Origin: Streptomyces sp. S465
GTDB taxonomy: Bacteria; Actinomycetota; Actinomycetes; Streptomycetales; Streptomycetaceae
Direction of reading: 5' to 3'
Length of the DNA stretch: 64,000 bases
Assembly (NCBI RefSeq): GCF_026898115.1
Contig: NZ_CP114036.1
Coordinates: 3,900,001 to 3,964,000, forward strand
In this document: positions 63,058 to 64,000 of the stretch, piece by piece
Position numbering within the stretch: the stretch's first letter is position 1
How the letters are laid out: each line of letters begins with the position of its first letter
The notes under the pieces: generated by a model
The model's database searches: none
Seen by the model: only the letters and a program-made list of their open reading frames with translations
Told to the model about the DNA's origin: nothing
Translations under genes and position numbers: made by a program

Positions 63058-63093
63058 TATTCACATACTGATGCGGTGAATATGCCTAGTCAA
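63058..63093 (-). promoter_or_regulatory. hutU promoter with operator TATTCAC-N11-GTGAATA
   Basis: Minus-strand TTGACT (plus 63,088-63,093), a 17-base spacer and CAGTAT (plus 63,065-63,070). A perfect 7+7 bp inverted repeat (63,058-63,064 and 63,076-63,082) surrounds the -10 hexamer, the expected position for a repressor. Confidence 0.65.
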
Positions 63094-63226
63094 TAGGGCC
63101 GGGCGGCGTGGTGTCGGGAAGCCCTCGGCCCGAGGCCGTCAGCTGGGACCGTCCGTCGGGGCCCGCGCGCTCGGCGTACAGCGACAGGGACAGGCTCAGC
63201 TCGCGTCGGGCGCCTAGCGTGGAGGC

Positions 63227-63358
63227 ATGGCGGAGAACGAGAACCGGAACCGACTGGGCGCATATCCACGGGCGCGGCGCGAGCTGATGCGGCCGGACGT
63301 ACGCCCCGCAGCGTCCTCCACGGATCTGGTCGGCAGCCGTCCCCGGATGGTTGGCTGA
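63227..63358 (+). CDS. 43-codon small ORF, probably leaderless
   Basis: Starts MAENENRNRLGAYPRARREL and ends with TGA four bases before the ATG of the decarboxylase gene. GGAGG is only one base from the ATG, too close to serve as ribosome site, but TAGCGT lies at 63,215-63,220, seven bases upstream, the spacing of a leaderless start. The peptide is Arg- and Asn-rich; I do not recognise it. It may serve only to couple translation into the next gene. Confidence 0.4.
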   Translation: MAENENRNRLGAYPRARRELMRPDVRPAASSTDLVGSRPRMVG

Positions 63359-63370
63359 CGTCATGACGTC
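63357..63370. promoter_or_regulatory. 14-bp perfect palindrome GACGTCATGACGTC over a start codon
   Basis: The palindrome contains the ATG (63,363-63,365) of the decarboxylase gene and the last bases of the small ORF stop. It includes the 8-bp palindrome TGACGTCA. Confidence 0.6.
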
Positions 63371-64000
63371 GACACCGGTTGCGCTCGCCGCCCGCCGCCG
63401 ACAGGCCGTGCGGGCCGCCGTGGAACAGGGACTGCTCGGCCCGGACCAGCCCGTGGTCGGGCTGCTGGACGTGGCCGGGATCCGCACCGCCGCCGCCGCG
63501 CTGCGCGCGGCCTTCGACGAGGTCGTCGCGCCCGGCACCCCCGTTCTGCACGCCTTCGCGGTCAAGGCCGCCGCGCTCGTCCCCGTACTGCGGCTGCTGG
63601 CCGACGAGGGCCTGGGCTGTGAGGTGGCCAGCCCCGGCGAGCTGGCGCTGGCCCGCGCGGCGGGGGTGACGCCCGACCGGATCGTCCTCGACTCCCCCGC
63701 CAAGACCCCCGCGGAGCTGCGCGAGGCCCTCGACCTGGGCATCGCCGTCAACGCCGACAACCCGCAGGAACTGGACCGGCTCAGCGCGCTGGTGCGGCAC
63801 CACCCGGCCCCGCCCCCGCCCCTGGGTCTGCGGGTCAACCCCCAGGTGGGCGGCGGCACCATAGGCGCGCTGAGCACGGCCACCGCGACCTCCAAGTTCG
63901 GCATCGCCCTCCAGGACCCGGGGGCGCGCGAATGGGTCGTCCGCGCCTTCGCCGACCGTCCCTGGCTGACCCGGCTGCACGCACACGTCGGCTCCCAGGG
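63363..64000 (+). CDS. PLP-dependent decarboxylase, Orn/DAP type III fold (N-terminal part)
   Basis: About 212 residues are visible; the gene continues past the right edge. The barrel domain shows the PLP Lys in LHAFAVKA (residue about 64), GCEVASPGELALARAAG, IAVNADNPQELDRL and LRVNPQVGGGTIGALSTATA, then LHAHVGSQG, typical of diaminopimelate/ornithine-type decarboxylases and their D-amino-acid relatives. Substrate cannot be assigned from the half present. No ribosome site precedes the ATG; the small ORF upstream may couple its translation. Confidence 0.85.
   Translation, partial: MTSTPVALAARRRQAVRAAVEQGLLGPDQPVVGLLDVAGIRTAAAALRAAFDEVVAPGTPVLHAFAVKAAALVPVLRLLADEGLGCEVASPGELALARAAGVTPDRIVLDSPAKTPAELREALDLGIAVNADNPQELDRLSALVRHHPAPPPPLGLRVNPQVGGGTIGALSTATATSKFGIALQDPGAREWVVRAFADRPWLTRLHAHVGSQ

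Noticed and set aside
63086..63986. Minus-strand frames of 270-300 codons opposite the decarboxylase gene.
   Set aside because: Antisense to a clear PLP-enzyme reading frame; no conserved motif.

Overview
The window looks like a piece of a Streptomyces chromosome. It is very GC-rich, with GTG, ATG and TTG starts, GGAGG-type ribosome sites, several starts with no visible ribosome site just behind a -10-like hexamer, a WhiB protein, F420 biosynthesis genes, class-E-sortase-type LAxTG sorting signals and a hut cluster. From memory the gene order (ahcY, manA, manB, whiB, cysteine dioxygenase, fbiA, fbiB, LCP genes, purE/purK, a SigI-type partner-switching module, hut) follows the core chromosome of S. 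coelicolor, so most of it is housekeeping DNA. I see no rRNA, tRNA, transposase, phage gene, CRISPR array or secondary-metabolite cluster.

1-12,752: a partial unknown gene, ahcY, a fructose-family PTS permease with domain order EIIB-EIIC-EIIA, a CDF cation exporter, then sugar-nucleotide genes (manA, a SIS-domain protein, a Trm112-like protein, manB) and an L-lactate permease. Two gaps here (4,451-5,081 and 8,975-9,640) are filled with degenerate GC-rich repeats, including a perfect 44-bp palindrome. 12,955-20,374: a DUF3499 protein, a metallopeptidase-like protein with a degenerate motif, a DUF5719 exported protein, a giant membrane glycosyltransferase with a Tyr/Gln/Gly repeat tail, and whiB.

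20,799-30,102: a Cys-rich leader peptide in front of cysteine dioxygenase, fbiA/fbiB, and an AlkA-type DNA glycosylase bracketed by two inverted copies (104 of 106 bases identical by eye) of a 106-bp element with 17-bp terminal inverted repeats, set in tandem repeats. Then a sugar nucleotidyltransferase, an exported amidase and an AMP-ligase-like protein. 30,493-42,816: five LytR-CpsA-Psr (LCP) genes with a family 2 glycosyltransferase, a thioesterase, an acyl-CoA dehydrogenase and UDP-glucose dehydrogenase. Together with the upstream GDP-mannose genes this suggests assembly of a cell-wall glycopolymer.

42,918-50,812: a VOC protein, an M19 dipeptidase, purE/purK, a GtrA protein, a two-component system and a POT peptide transporter. 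50,873-54,953: a tight four-gene operon for exported surface proteins of unknown function, two of them carrying sortase signals (LPQTG and LAETG), with no sortase nearby. 55,133-57,394: an anti-sigma ATPase, a STAS antagonist and a SigB/F-family sigma factor. 57,480-63,023: hutU, an M20 amidohydrolase, hutF and hutI in one overlapping operon behind a promoter containing a 7+7 bp inverted repeat. The right end holds a 43-codon leaderless ORF and the start of a PLP-dependent decarboxylase whose start codon lies inside a 14-bp palindrome.
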